Shown: positions 44,349-57,129, numbered from the stretch's first letter. The stretch is DNA of 64,000 nt from Microcebus murinus (GCF_040939455.1 NC_134122.1:32096001-32160000); one strand, 5' to 3'. Program-made: numbers and translations. The notes: generated from the sequence alone by a model not told the origin.

Positions 44349-44676
44349 TTTTTTTTTTGAGACAGTGTCTCACTTTGTTGCCCAGGCTAGAGTGAGTGCC
44401 ATGGCGTCAGCCTAGCTCACAGCAACCTCAAACTCCTGGGCTCAAACAATCCTCCTGCCTCAGCCTCCCGAGTAGCTGGGACTACAGGCATGCGCCACTA
44501 TGCCCAGCTAATTTCATATATATATATATTAGTTGGCCAATTAATTTCTTTCTATTTATAGTAGAGATGGGTCTCGCTCTTGCTCAGGCTGGTTTCGAAC
44601 TCCTGACCTCAAGCAATCCGCCCGCCTCGGCCTCCCAGAGTGCTAGGATTACAGGCGTGAACCACTGCGCCTGGCC
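44349..44676 (-). mobile_element. Lemur-type Alu with target duplication
   Basis: It carries 'gccatggcgtcagcctagct' and the right-arm insertion 'agttggccaattaatttctt'. Flanks catatggtagttct (44335-44348) and catatgatagttct (44677-44690) are a 14-bp duplication with one mismatch. Confidence 0.95.
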
Positions 44677-45165
44677 CATATGATAGTTCTACTTTCAGTT
44701 TTCTGGGGAACCTGCATAGAGGCTGTACTAATTTACATTCCCACTAACAGTGTGTGAGGGTCCCCCTTTCTGCATGTCCTTGCCTGCATTCATTATTGCC
44801 TGTCTTTTCAGTAAAAGCCCTTTTAACTGGGGTGAAGTTTTGATTTGCATTTCTCTGATAATGAGTGATGTTGAACATTTTTTAATATACCTGTTGGCCA
44901 TTAGGATGTCTTGTTTTGAGAAGTGTCTATTCAGATCTTTTGCCCATTTTTTAAAATTGGATTATTTGATTTTTTTCCTATTCAGTTGCTTGAGCTCTTT
45001 ATATATTCTGGTTATTAATTCCTTGCTATTGGGTAGTTTGCGAATATTTTCTCCCATGCCGTGGGTTTTCATTTCACTTTGCTGATTGTTTCCTTTGGTG
45101 TGTGGAAGCTTTTTAGCTTAATGTGGTCCTGTTTGTCCATTTATGCTTTGGCTGCTTGTGTTTTT

Positions 45166-45500
45166 ATTTTATTTTATTTAGTTTTTTTGAAACAGAGTCT
45201 TGTTCTGTTGCTGGAGCTAGAGTGCCGCGGCATCATTCTAGCTCACAGCACCCTCAAACTCCTGGGCTCAAGCGATCCTCTTGCCTTAGCCTCCCAAGTA
45301 GCTGGGACTACAGGCATGCGCCACCATGCCCGGCTAATTTTTAAAATACATTTTTAGTTGTCCAACTAATTTATTTCTATTTTTTAGTAGAGACGGGGTC
45401 TCGCTCTTGCTCAGGCTGGTTTTGAACTCCTGACCTTGAGCGATCCACCCACCTTGGCCTCCCAGAGTAGGATTACAGGTGTGAGCCATCACCCCCAGCC
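45166..45500 (-). mobile_element. Lemur-type Alu with target duplication
   Basis: It carries 'gccgcggcatcattctagct' and a diverged right-arm insertion ('agttgtccaactaatttatt'). Flanks tgcttgtg(t/c)tttt lie at 45153-45165 and 45501-45513. Confidence 0.93.
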
Positions 45501-45867
45501 TGCTTGTGCTTTTGAGGTTGAACTCAAGACATCTTTGCCCAGGCCAATGCCCTGGAGAGTTTCCCAAATGTTTTCTTCTAGCAGTTTCATAGTTTGGGGT
45601 TTTATATTTAAGTCTTTAATCCATTTTGATTTTTGTGCATGGCAAGAGATATGGGTCTAATTTCATTCTTCTGCATGTGGATATCCTGTTTCCCCAGCAC
45701 CATTTGTTGTCATTTTTATCTTCATCTTCATCTTCTTTTTTACTGTTTCATGGCCATCTTTGGAAAATACAATCTGTCTCAAAGCAACCGTGGCCCATGC
45801 TACCTCTGCCATGGCCACCTTTCTCTCCACCCCACCACTGTACTCTCCCCGTCTCTCTTTCTGGTCC

Positions 45868-46400
45868 TGGTTATTATTGCTGCATAACAAATCACCCTCG
45901 AACTTAGCAGCTTAAAATAACTATTTAATTTTGTCCACTATTTTGTAGGTCAGGAATTAGGAAAGGGCTCAGCTGGGTGGCTTCTCACATGGGGTTGATG
46001 TTGATGCTGGCTGGGAATGCAGTCGTCTTGAGGAACAACTGCACCAGCCACCCAAGGTGGAACACTCACATGACTGGCCATGGATGTTGACTGGCTGTCA
46101 GCTGCTACACCTGGCCTCTGCAGTGGGGTAGCCTCTGGGTGGTTATTTCTTCCATCCTGGCTAGTTTCCCAGAGGGTGAGCATCCCAAGAAAGTCAGGTA
46201 GAATCTGCATGGCAAGTGGCAGTCTATTCTGCTCTACTCTATTGGCCAAAGCAGTCACAAACTCGCCAAGACTTAAGGGGAGGGGACATAGACTGCCACC
46301 TCTTGATAGGGAAGTGGCAAGGTCACACGGAGGAAGGGCATATGGGATGGGAGCGATCCTTGTGGCCATCTTTGGAAGACACAACCTGTCACACCTTCCA
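45868..46400. mobile_element. Old LTR-like repeat
   Basis: 'ttattgctgcataacaaatc', 'gtaggtcaggaattaggaaa' and 'agacttaaggggaggggaca' show the same family order as at 12.4 and 63.2 kb. Confidence 0.6.
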
Positions 46401-47425
46401 TATCGGTCCTGCAGAGAGTGTGGCCAGATGCTATCTTTGGTGGCCTATTCTGACTTGTCTGTTCCTGCCTTAGGAGGGTCAGGGCACTGGGAGAAGAAGC
46501 TTTCTGCCTCGTCCTGCTGTCTCTTCCTGCTGGCTTTGTTCAGCCCCCAGCTGGCTGCCTGGCCCAGTTCTTCCCAGACTTCAATCGATGCAGTTGACTC
46601 TCACCATTCTTTGATGAAACCCTGTGGAGATGACGCTATTCCCAAGTCAGGGTTTTCATCAAGATAAAAACCTATGTAGTGACCCAGTTTACTGCTATTT
46701 GTCACGTCAGTCCTGGTAAAAAATCGCCAAGCTTCTCGACCCTCCTCCCTGGGAAATTCAGACCTTGCTGAGGGTTGACAAATGTTGTTTCCCAGAAATC
46801 TGGGATTTTGGCAATTAATTTTGACATGTTCCGAAAGCATGGTTGGTGGAGCTTGCTCTATTTTGGTCCTACTTTCAAAGTTTCCTCCCTGGCGTGTGTG
46901 TTCACTCTCTCCCTTTTACTCTGGTTTTATCAATATGTTCAATTTTTTTTTCCTGTTGCTCTTTTCTTCTCCTCAGTGCAGCAGATTTTGCTTCAGCTTC
47001 CTTTAGAGTTGGAACTGGGCTTTGTCACTGGCCATATGGTTTACTTAGGTTTGGAGGCCATGCTGTAAGGCAAGTTCTTGGCACCCACCCCAGGGAGACA
47101 CCCACTTCAAGGGGCCCGGGTGCCTGTGATTCCCGGAGGGGCCGTGAGGTGTCTGTGGAATGTCTTGTGCAGTAGATGTTCCCACGAGTCCATGGTTCCA
47201 CCCCTGAGCCCTGCCCAGCCCCCTGCTCCAGACTCAGCTATCCTCATTCCCAGACTCCGACTGGAGCTTGGTGTTAATGAATTTGGGAATAGAAGCAAGG
47301 TCGATGTGGCTGGAGCAGAGGAGGTCAGCTCTTGTCCAGCGGTGGCACAGGGAAGCAGAGACGGAGCTGGGGGCCCTGGGATAAAATGTGTAGATTTCAT
47401 TCCAAGTAAAATGGGCTTGAAGCAG
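46400..47425. other. Unique intergenic sequence
   Basis: No exon or repeat that I can support; short open frames here have no domain I recognise. Confidence 0.4.
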
Positions 47426-47429
47426 GAGA

Positions 47430-48175
47430 GCACCATGGTCTGATTCATATTTTCAAAAAGATCAACCTCGTAAATCTGCAGTGCTGGCCAAGATGTTGAG
47501 CAAAGGACTCTCTCATGAGGCTGGTGGGAACGGAAGTTGTACAAATGCGAAGGAAACCAGTGCTAGCCCCATGACCCAGCAGCTCCACTCCTGGATGAAT
47601 GTTCCAGAGAAATGCGTGTGTGTAGCAGTGTTCATAATAACACTGTTCCCATTGGTCTCAGAAGGGCCTGAGCGTCCATCAGCAGGAGAATGGACAAACA
47701 CAATGTGGGATATTCTTATGATGGAATGAAAAAAGAACCAAACGAACCACTGCTACAAGCAACAACATATGTGACTCTCACAACACAATGATGAGACAAA
47801 GGAGTAACGCGTGAGAGTATACACAATATGCTTCCATGCATCGAAAGGTTAAAAACAGGCAAAATAAGGCATTACTCAAGAATGCATACCTAGATTAACA
47901 TAGATAGTGAAATCGTAAAAGAAAAATAAGGAAAAGAATGTCCATCAACAGATGAATGGATGAAAAATGTGATATATGCGAACAATGGAATATTATTCAG
48001 CCTTAAAAAAGGAGAGCCTGCCATTTGTGACAACAGGGATGAATGTAGGGGACACTATGCTAAGTGAAATAAACCAGTTGTATAAGAATAAAGACTGTAA
48101 AAATTCCACCTATATGAGGTATATAAAACAGTCAGACTCGCAGAAGCAGAGAAAAGAATGGTGGTCCCAATGATG
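47430..48175 (+). mobile_element. L1 3' ORF2 region, sense
   Basis: 'gtccatcagcaggagaatgg' near 47672 and 'gaacaatggaatattattca', 'tatgctaagtgaaataaacc' near 47978-48076 are L1 ORF2 C-terminal sequence in sense. There seem to be two pieces, joined near 47930. It faces the antisense L1 starting at 48190. Confidence 0.75.
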
Positions 48176-48189
48176 TGGGCCTCATGAGG

Positions 48190-51100
48190 GGGTCAAAGGC
48201 CTGCCCTGCCTCCTCTCTCAGAACAGGATGTTTGCGTTTTTTGGGATGCGCCTTTTCAGATTGTCTTCTTTCACCTAGCAGTATGTGCTTACGTGTCCTC
48301 CATGTCTTTACATGGCTGGATAGCTCATTTTTTTTTTTTTTTTTTTTAGCACTGAATGATATTCCATTCCATCGTCTGGATGTACTACAGTTTTTTTATC
48401 CATTTCACCCACTGAAGGACATCTTGGTTGCTTCCACATTTTGGTGATTATAAATAAAGCTGCAATAAACACCTGTGCGTACAAATGGTTTTCGTGTGGA
48501 CATGTTTTCGACTCACTTGGATAAATACCAAGAAGCTCAATGGCTGCATTGCATGTATGGTAAGAGCATGTTTGTTTAGTTTTGCAAGAAATTGCCAAAC
48601 TATATTCCAGGTGGCTGTACCATTTCGCCTTCCCATCAGCAATGAACAAGAGTTCCTTTCGCTCCACCAGCATTTGGTGGTGTCAGTGTTTCGGGTCGTC
48701 ACCCTTCTGATAAGTGTGTGGTGTGGTGGTATCTCATTGCTGTCTGCATTTGCAATTCCCCGATGACAAGAGATGTGGAGCCTCTTTTCATAACCTCAAT
48801 TGTCACCTTTATATTTTCTTTGGTGAGGCGTCTGTTTAGATCTTTTGCCCAGTTTAAAATCAGGTTGTTTATTTTCTTATTGTTGAGTTTTAAGTGTTCT
48901 TCGCATATTTTGGATACAAGTCCTCATCGGATAAGTTGTTTTATAAATATTTTCTCCCACTTTGTGGTTTGTTTTCTCATTCTCTCGACAGTGTCTTTTT
49001 CAGAGCAGAAGTTTTTAATCTTAATGAAGTCTGGTTTATCGGTTTTTTCTTTATGGATCATGCTTTTGTTGTATCTGAAAAATTGCTGCCAAACTCAAGG
49101 TCATCTAGATTTTCTCTTAGGTTAGCTTCCAGTGTTATAGTTTTGCATTTTGCACTTAAGCCTATGATCCACTTTCAGTTAATTTTTGTGAAAGGTGTAA
49201 GGTCTGTTTCTGAATTCATTTTTTTACCTGTGATTTCCACTTGTTCCACCACCATTTGTTGCAAAGACTATATTTTCTCCATGGTATTGCCTTTGCTCCT
49301 TTGTCCAAGGTCAGTTGACTGTATTTCTGTGGGTCTATTTCTGGGATCTCCATTTTTTTTTCATTGATCTCTTTGTTCTTTTACTAATACCACACTATCT
49401 TGATTATTGTAGCATTATATTAAGTGTTAAAGTTGGGTAGTTCAGTCCTCCAACTTTATTCTTTCCATTCAATATTCGTTGGCTATTTTGGGTCATTTGT
49501 CTGACCACATACATTTTAGAATTCTTTTTTTGATATACACAAAATAATTGGCTGGGATTTTCATTTATTGACTCTAAGATCAAGTTGGGAAGAACCAACA
49601 TCTTGGCAATATTGAGTCTTCCTGTCTGTGTGCATGAAATAGTTCTCCACTTATTTAGATATTCTTTGATTTCTCTTGTCAGAGTTTTGTAGTTTTCCTC
49701 GTATAGATTTTATGCATATTTTGTTAGATTTATAACTAAGTATATATTTTTGGTGCTAATGTAAATGGTATTGTGTTTCTGATTTCAATTAAAATAACTT
49801 AAATTCCATTGTTCATTGCTAGTAGAAAAGAAAGCAATGAACTTTTGTATATTAACCTTGCATTCTGCAACCTTGCTATAGTATCTTAGTTTCAGAAGTT
49901 TTTTGTTGATTATTTGGGGTTTTCTACTCAGACAATCATGTCATCTGCAAACAAAGAGTTTCTTCTCAATCTATCTTCCTTTTATTTCCTTTTCATGTCT
50001 TATTGCATTAGCTGGGAATTCTAGTACAGCACTGAAGAGAAGTTGTGAGAGTGCACATTCTTGACTTGTTCCTGATGTTGACAGAAAAGCATCTACTTTC
50101 TTACTATTGAGTTTGATGGTAGCTGTAGGATTTTTGTAGAGGTTCTTTAGCAGTTTGGAGAAGTTCTTCCTATTCCTAATTTGCTGAGAGTTTTTATTAT
50201 AAATTGGGTAATTCATTATTTAATTTTGTCAAATGCTTTTTCTGCAACTATTGATATGATTATATGATTTTTCTTCTTTTATCTGGAGATGTAATGGATT
50301 ACATTACTTGATTTTCAAATGTCAAACCCAGTGTTGCAGACTGGGAATAAATCTCACTCAGTCATGGTGTATAATTATTATTTATTTATTTTTTTAAGAG
50401 ACAGGAGTCTTGCTCTGTTGCCCAGGCTGGAGTGCAGTGCCATAGCTCATTGCAAACTTGAACTCCTGGGCTCAAGTGATCCTCCCTCCTCTGCCTCCTG
50501 AGTAGCTGAGATTATTACAGGCATGCACCACCATGCCCAGGCTATAGAATTGTCTATTCAACCTTTTGTGTATTTTTGTAGAGACAAGGTCTCACTATGT
50601 TGCCCAGGCTGGTGTTGAACTCCTGGCCTCAAGTGATCCTTTTCTGCCTTGGCCTCTCAAAGTGCTGGTATTGTAGGCATGAGCCACTGAACCCGGCCTT
50701 GTATAATTATTTTTATATATTGTTGGATTTGATTTGCTAGTATTTTGTTGAGAATTTTTGTATCTATGTTTATGAGAGATATTGGTCTATAGTTTTCCAT
50801 TCTTGTAATGTCTTTGGTTTTGCTATTAGGGTAGTCATGGTTTCATAAAATGAGTTTGTAACTATTCCCTTTGCTTCGATTTTCTGAAAGAGATTGTAGA
50901 AAATGAGCATAATTTCTTCCTTTAGTATTTGTGAACCTATGTGGGCCTGGTGCTTTCTGCTTTAAAAGATTATCAATTATTGATTAAATTTATTTAATAA
51001 ATAAGAACCTATTCAAAGGATTTGTTTTTCCTTGTGTGAGTTTTGACAGATTGTGTCATTCAAGAAACTGATCCATTTCATCTGGGTTATCAAATTTTGG

Positions 51101-52172
51101 GGCTTAGTGTTGTTCATAATATTCTTTTATTATACTTTTAATGCCCATGGGATCAGTAGATTGCTCTTCTTTCATTTCCGATATTAGTAATTTGTATCTT
51201 CTATCTTTTTTACTTAGTTAACCTGGCTAGAGGTTTATCAACCTTTGAGATTGGATCATTTCAAAGAATAAACTTTTGGTTTCATTGATTTTCTCTATTG
51301 GATTCCCATTTTCAACTTATTGATTTCTTCTATGATTGTTATTTCTTTTCTTTTGCTTACTTTGGATTTAGTTTGTTCTTCTTTTTCTAGTTTTCTAAAT
51401 GCAAGCTTAGATTATTCATTTTAGATCTTTCTCCTTTTTTAATATACACATTCAGTGCTATAAATCTTCCTCTAAGTATGACTTTTGCTGCATCCCAGAG
51501 ATTTATATAGTTGTATTTCCATTTTTGTTTAGTTAAAAATATTTTAAAATTCCTTTTGAGACTTCTTATTTAACCCACTGTTATTTAGAAGGGTGATGTT
51601 TTGTGTTATTTTAGGGGTGTCCAGCTATCTTTCTGCTATCACTTTCTAGTTTAAATTTATTATGGTCTGAAAGCACACTTTGTATAATTTCTATTTAAAA
51701 AATTTGTTAAGGTGTGTTTTATTGCTTAGAATATGTTCTATCTTGGTGAATGCGTCATGTGAGCTTGAGAAAAGTGTATATTCACCTTTTGTTGGATGGA
51801 GTATTCTGTAGATGTCAATCAGATGCAGTTGGTTGTTGGTAGTGTTCAATTAAACTGATTGTTGATTTTCTGCTTGCTGGATCTGTCAATAACTAACAGA
51901 GGGATATTGAGATTTCCAACTATAATAGTGGATTCTCCTTGAAGTTCTGTCCATTTTTGCATCATTTATTTCGATGTCTTTTTGTTAGGTGTGTACACAC
52001 TCAGAATTGTTGTGCTTTCTTGGAGAACTGATCTCTTTAACATTATGCAATACTCTTCTTTATCCTTGATAATTTTTCTTGTTCTGATGTATACTTTGGC
52101 TGAAATTAATATAGTTAGTTTGGCTGTCTTTTGACTAGTGTTAGCATGGTATATCTTTCTCCATCCTCTCAC
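48190..52172 (-). mobile_element. Long L1 (copy A), antisense, right of its 3' end
   Basis: Complement of L1 running from the 3' end ('attataaataaagctgcaat', 'tcccatcagcaatgaacaag') into ORF2 ('tggattacattacttgattt', 'ggtctatagttttccattct', 'tttcaaagaataaacttttg'). It is split by an AluJ at 50380 and by a second L1 at about 52173-53778, then continues to about 55060. The frames have many stops. Confidence 0.85.
50380..50699 (-). mobile_element. AluJ-like element with perfect target duplication
   Basis: 'tgttgcccaggctggagtgc' and 'gagacaaggtctcactatgt'. A 12-bp duplication, tgtataattatt, lies at 50368-50379 and 50700-50711. A short extra segment (atagaattgtctattcaacc) lies between the arms. 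Confidence 0.92.
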
Positions 52173-53778
52173 TTTTAAAATCTATTATTAAAAAATAATT
52201 CTGAAGATGACCTTTTAGAAAGAAATTTAATTGTGGTAACATGCACATAATATGAAATTTATTTTCTTATTATTTTATGTGTATTCACACTGATGTGCAA
52301 CCAGTCTTTAGAACTCTTCTCATCATTCAGAACGGAAACTCTATACCCATTAAACAACTTCCCATTCCCCACAGCCTCTGGCCCTGGCAACCACCATTCT
52401 ACTTTCTGTCTCTAGGAATTGACTTCTCTAGGTACTTCATATAAGTGGCATTATGTACTATTGGTCATTCTGTAATATCTTATATCACTTAGCATAATGT
52501 CCTCAAAGATCATCCATATTGTGGCATGTGTTAGAATTTCCTTCCTTCTTATGGCTGAATAATATTCCATTGTAGGTATATATAGATTTTGTTGATCCAT
52601 TCATCCATTGATGGACATGTGGGTTATTTCCACTTTTTGGCTATTGTGAATAATGCTGCCAAGAACATTGGTGTACAAGTCTCTCTTTGAGAACCTGTTT
52701 TCAATTATTTTGGGTATATATCAAGAAGTGAAAGGAATTTCTGGATTGTACGGTAATTCTACTTTTAATTTTTGTAGGAATTGTCATAGTATTTTTCATA
52801 GTGGCTGTATCATTTTATGTTCCCACCAACAGGGCATAAGAGTTCCAATTTCTCTACATCCTTGCCACCACTGGTTATTTTCTATTGTTGTTGTTTTGAC
52901 AGTAGCTATCCTAATGGGTGTGAGCTGGTATCTCATCATGGTTTTGATTTGCATTTGCTTAACAAATAGTGATGTTAAGCATCTTTTCCTGTTTTTCTTG
53001 TTGGCCATTTGTATGTCTTCTTTGTAGAATTGTCTATTCAAGTCTTCTGTCCATTTTTAAATTGGGTTTTTGGTTTTTGTTGTTAAGTTGTAGGAGTCCT
53101 TTTCATATTCTTGATATTAATCCCTTTTAAGACATATGATTTGCAAACATTTCCTTTCATTCCTTGGTAGCCTTTTCACTCTGCTAATTGTGTCCTTTTA
53201 TAGACAAAGATTTTAAATTTTGATATTATCCATTTTATCTTTTTTCTCTTTTATTGCATGTGCTTTTTGTGTCACAGCCAAGAAATCATTGCCAAATCTA
53301 GTGTCATGAAGTTTTCCCCTACATTCTAAGAGTTTTGTGGTTTGGGTCTTTCATTTAGGTTTTTGATCCATTTTGAGTTAATTTTTATATTTTTTGTAAG
53401 TGTCCACCTTCATTTTTTTGCATGCAGATATCCAGTTTTCCTGTCACCATTTGTTGAAAATACAGTCCTTTGCTCATTGAATGGCACTCTTGTAAAAAAT
53501 AATAATGTAACCATATATGCAAGGGTTTATTTCTGGGCTTTCTGTTCTATTTCACTGGTATTTATGTCTGTTTTCATGCTAGAACCACAATACTTTGATG
53601 TAAGTTTATAGTAAGTTTTGAAACGTCTAACTTTATTCTTCTTTTTCAAGATCATTTAGATGATTTTGAGTCCCTTGAAATTTCATATAAATTTTAAAAT
53701 GAATTTTTCTATTTCTGCAAAAAATATCATTGGGATTTTGGTAGAGATTGCATTGAGTCTATAGATCACTTTGAGTAG
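52173..53778 (-). mobile_element. L1 (copy B) inserted into L1 copy A, antisense
   Basis: A new L1 3'UTR in complement starts near 52205 ('aatttaattgtggtaacatg'), then ORF2 complement ('aataatattccattgtaggt', 'aagaacattggtgtacaagt') to 'gtctatagatcactttgagt'. Copy A resumes at once with 'tttgtctttatattttaagt'. Both copies point the same way. Confidence 0.8.
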
Positions 53779-55060
53779 TCCTCCTTTACTTTTAATTGAT
53801 GTTTGTCTTTATATTTTAAGTGGGTTTCTTACAGACAACATATAGTTGGGTCTTTGTAAAAAAATCCACTCTGATAGTCTGTTTTTAATTGGTGTGTTTA
53901 TACCATTGATGTTTAAAGTGATTATTGATATAGTTAGATTAATATCTACCATATTTGTTATTGTTTTCTATGCATTGCCCTTATTCTTTGTTTCTTTTTT
54001 TTTGTTTGTTTTCTACTCTTTTTCTGACTTCTCTGGTTTTAATTGAGCATTTTATGTGATTTCATTTTTTATGAAATACTTTAATAAATATCAATTACAC
54101 TTCCTTGTAAAGTAATTATTCTTGATATCCTTTAATTAAACCCCAACATGTTTGCTGTATCTAAGTCTGGTTCTGATAGTTTCTCTGGCTTTTCAAACTG
54201 TGTTTTTTTTTTTTATCTTTTACTATGCCTTATAATGTTTTTTGAAATCTGGACATGAGGTACTGAGTGAAAGGAACTGAGATAAATTGACCTTTACTGT
54301 AAGGTATAGGGGGAGAGGAAACCTGCTACAGTCCTATAATTAGATCTCAGTCTTTTATTGAGCACAGGTCCCTGGGCTATGAACTTCCCCTGTGTTTCTC
54401 AGTTCACTTACCTCCCTTCACTTACCCCCCAACTAGGTGAGATAAGAAGGCTCAGGTGAGCAGGAGTGGGTATTTCTCCTTCCCCGTGTGGGAGGCTAAA
54501 GGGAGCTGGAGTTGGGCATTTCCCTTTCCCCAGGCCAGTTAGGCTCTGATAGAATAGTTTCTTTAGAGGGCAGGCCTTGCTAAGAAGAACAGATGCTCTG
54601 GGCATATTTCAAAATGGCTGCTTTCTTCCTCCCAATGCTGGAAGCATGAAGCTTGAGTATGTCTTTGCTCTTCATTGTGAGAACCTGGTTGGGATCCCAG
54701 TTGGTAAAGCTCTCAAAAATGTAGGAGTCTTCTTAAGACTGAATCTTTAACTCTAAGAATTTTTAACTCTAAGACTTATCCACACCAAGTCTCCAGCAAT
54801 TTGTCAATTATAGTTTAGGGTTTTCCTACTCTAGCACTGGTTCACATGGAGGTTTCTTCTGTACTTCTCCACCAGGAAATTGTGATTTTCTCCATTGGCC
54901 TGCCTTGTCAATTTTTGGGAGAGTGGTTTTCCCTGTGAGCTCAATTCTCTGGGGGATCTAAGAAGTGTTGTTGATTTGTAGTTTGTTCAGACTTTCTCTT
55001 ATTGTATAAATGGGAGTGACACCTTCCAAGCTCCTTACACACTGGACTGGAAACTGGATG
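53779..55060 (-). mobile_element. L1 copy A, continued (5' side)
   Basis: 'gtttcttacagacaacatat' and 'tgttttctatgcattgccct' continue the ORF2 complement left at 52172. From about 54150 it resembles an L1 5' region in complement ('atctaagtctggttctgata', 'gaaatctggacatgaggtac'). Confidence 0.7.
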
Positions 55061-55284
55061 TCTTTGTGTCCTTTTGTTGTGTTCCTCCGCACTGAATCCT
55101 GGCATTCCTGTGTAACCAGTAGAGTTCTATTAAAGGGAAGGTGTGTGATTTCTGAGAGTAAGTCACAAAAAAATTGTTATTTTCATGTTTGCCTCTCTTG
55201 AATTGTTTGCTTTGGCTAAAGCCAGATGCTATATCATAAAAACATTCAAACAGTCCCATGGAAAGTCCAATGTGGGGAGTAATC

Positions 55285-55545
55285 AAAGCCTTTCACCAAA
55301 AGCCAGCACCAACTTGCCAGCCACCTTGCAGGTGGGTGAGGGAGTCCTCTGTTCCTACTCAAGCCTTCACATGACAGCAGATCCAGCTGACATCTTGCCT
55401 GCAACCTCCTGCCAGAAACTCCTATGCAAGCCACTTCAAATTCCTGTTTTACATAAACTATGAGAGATAATCTGTATTTATTGTTGGTTAAGCCACTAAA
55501 TTCGGGGGTATTTTTTTATGCAGCAGTAGGTAACTCATACAGACT
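55285..55545 (+). mobile_element. LTR-like old repeat 3' half
   Basis: 'agccagcaccaacttgccag', 'agctgacatcttgcctgcaa' and 'ttggttaagccactaaattc' with the end 'gcagcagtaggtaactcata' are a standard mammalian LTR-like 3' half. Confidence 0.7.
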
Positions 55546-55559
55546 AGTACCAACTTCTT

Positions 55560-56515
55560 AACGCAGGATAGGAATGCTTTCCACATTACCCCCTGACAGA
55601 TGCTTCTCCTGCCTTGCACAAATGCTTCCAGAAACATTAAGCTTGCTGTTTCACTGGGAAGCTCATATAATTGCTGGACAGGGATTTGGAAATATTCATC
55701 ACTAAATATTTATGGAACGGCTAGAGACTTCTTAGCGTTTGCTTTCGTCATCCATGTGAATTTAACTGCTGTTGGTGGAGCCCACCCACAAGGGATGTGA
55801 AATGGATAGTCAAGCAACTAGCCACCCAAGGTCAGTTCAAGCCAGGTAGCTCAGGCTTGCTCGATGCTATTGAGATGTTTCTAACAGAGGGAGAAATAAT
55901 CCTTTGGGTAATGGCTTGTAGGCCTTGAAGGTACTCTTTTATCATGCTTAAAAACACAGGCATCTGAGCATCAAACTCAGTTATCAATCTATAAGAGAGC
56001 CAGCGAGACAGTTCAGTGGAAGGGAGGGAGAAATTTGCTGCTGCAGAAGCACCCAACCGCATGACAGATGGCTTCATGAAGACACAAGTTCCCTCTCACT
56101 AAATGTCCAAGCACAAGGGGACCAGTCACTTAGTAGTCATGACAAGCAGGAATTCTGATTAATTTTGAACATGCTTGGAAATCTGATTCTAGGATGGCTT
56201 TCAACAAAGTTGGCTGTAGAAGGAGATTCTGTAAATCAAATCACATCGTCCTATTAACTTCTAAAATAAGATCTAGGTTCCCATAAAAGAAATTGTCTAG
56301 TAGACCAAGTGGATGTGAGTGTGAGCAGGCCTGCGGCAGATTTATATTTATGCAGATGAATGTATATCTAAAGCTCATTTAGATCTTTGCAGCAGTTTTC
56401 TGACTCCAGATGTCACTTCTCCTGTTCTTGCTCTTTTTTTCTCATTTTTTTTCCTCCACATACTTGGATCTTGAGGATCTTGTACTCAGAGATGACCTCA
56501 TTCATCGATTAAATA
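55560..56515. other. Unique intergenic sequence, possibly conserved non-coding
   Basis: Nearly 1 kb free of recognised repeats, moderately AT-rich. The part 56330-56400 has developmental-enhancer-like AT motifs (tatttatgcagatgaatg). No exon seen. Confidence 0.35.
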
Positions 56516-56519
56516 TCCA

Positions 56520-56683
56520 TGTAGGGGTGGTCAAACTGTGGTCTGTGGGCCAAGCCCAGTCTGCTGCCAATTTTCCTAGATAAAGTGTTGGAACACAGCC
56601 ATGCTCATTTGTTTACTTACTGTCTGTGGCTGCTTTAAGCATCAACTACAAAGTTGAATAGACATGACAGAGACCATAAGTCC
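56520..56683 (+). mobile_element. hAT-type DNA transposon, left part
   Basis: 'ggtcaaactgtggtctgtgg', 'gttggaacacagccatgctc' and 'acaaagttgaatagacatga' follow a common nonautonomous hAT consensus. It is interrupted by an LTR and resumes at 57070. Confidence 0.75.
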
Positions 56684-57069
56684 TGCTGTCTTAGTCCCTT
56701 GGGGCTGCTATAACAAAGTGCCGCAGACTGGTGTGGCTTTTAAACAACAGAAGTTTGTTTCTCACGGTTTGGAAGGCTGGAAATTCAGGATCAGGATGCT
56801 AGTGTGGTCGGGTTCTGGTGAGGGCCCCCTTCTGGGTTGCAGACTGTTGATTTCACGTTTGCAGCCCCACATGGCAGAAAAAGAGCTCACTTGCTCTCTG
56901 GCCTCTTCTTGTAAGGGCACTAATCCCATTCCCGAGGGCTCCACCCTCATGACCTAATTACCTCCCAAAAGCCTTACCTGCAAATAGCATCGCATTGGGG
57001 ATTAGATTTCAAGATATGAACTTGGAGTGTGTGTTTTGGGGAGGGAACACACACATTCAGTCTGTAATG
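56684..57069 (-). mobile_element. MLT1/MST-type LTR inserted in the hAT element, antisense
   Basis: Complement order: 'ttagtcccttggggctgcta', 'ctggcctcttcttgtaaggg', 'ctccaccctcatgacctaat' and 'cacacattcagtctgtaatg'. Confidence 0.85.
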
Positions 57070-57129
57070 CTTGCAAAACCTAAAATATTTATTATTCTGC
57101 CCTTAATCAAAGCAGTTTGCTGACCTCTT
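57070..57129 (+). mobile_element. hAT-type DNA transposon, right end
   Basis: 'caaaacctaaaatatttatt' and 'cagtttgctgacctcttg' complete the element begun at 56520. Confidence 0.8.

Larger units (their letters stand above)
43650..45720 (-). mobile_element. L1 fragment, antisense, with two nested lemur Alus
   Basis: Complement of an L1P/L1MA-like 3'UTR ('tatttatggggtacatgtga') followed by complement ORF2 ('cacccagcagtgggattgct', 'ttttaactggggtgaagttt', 'ctggttattaattccttgct'). It continues across Alus at 44349 and 45166 to about 45720. Frames are broken. Confidence 0.85.

Noticed and set aside
46080..46667. 195-codon open frame
   Set aside because: Its first half is an old LTR-like repeat, and no domain or conserved start is seen.
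48894..49367. 157-codon open frame with hydrophobic stretches
   Set aside because: Antisense reading of L1 ORF2; the hydrophobic look comes from T-rich complement sequence.
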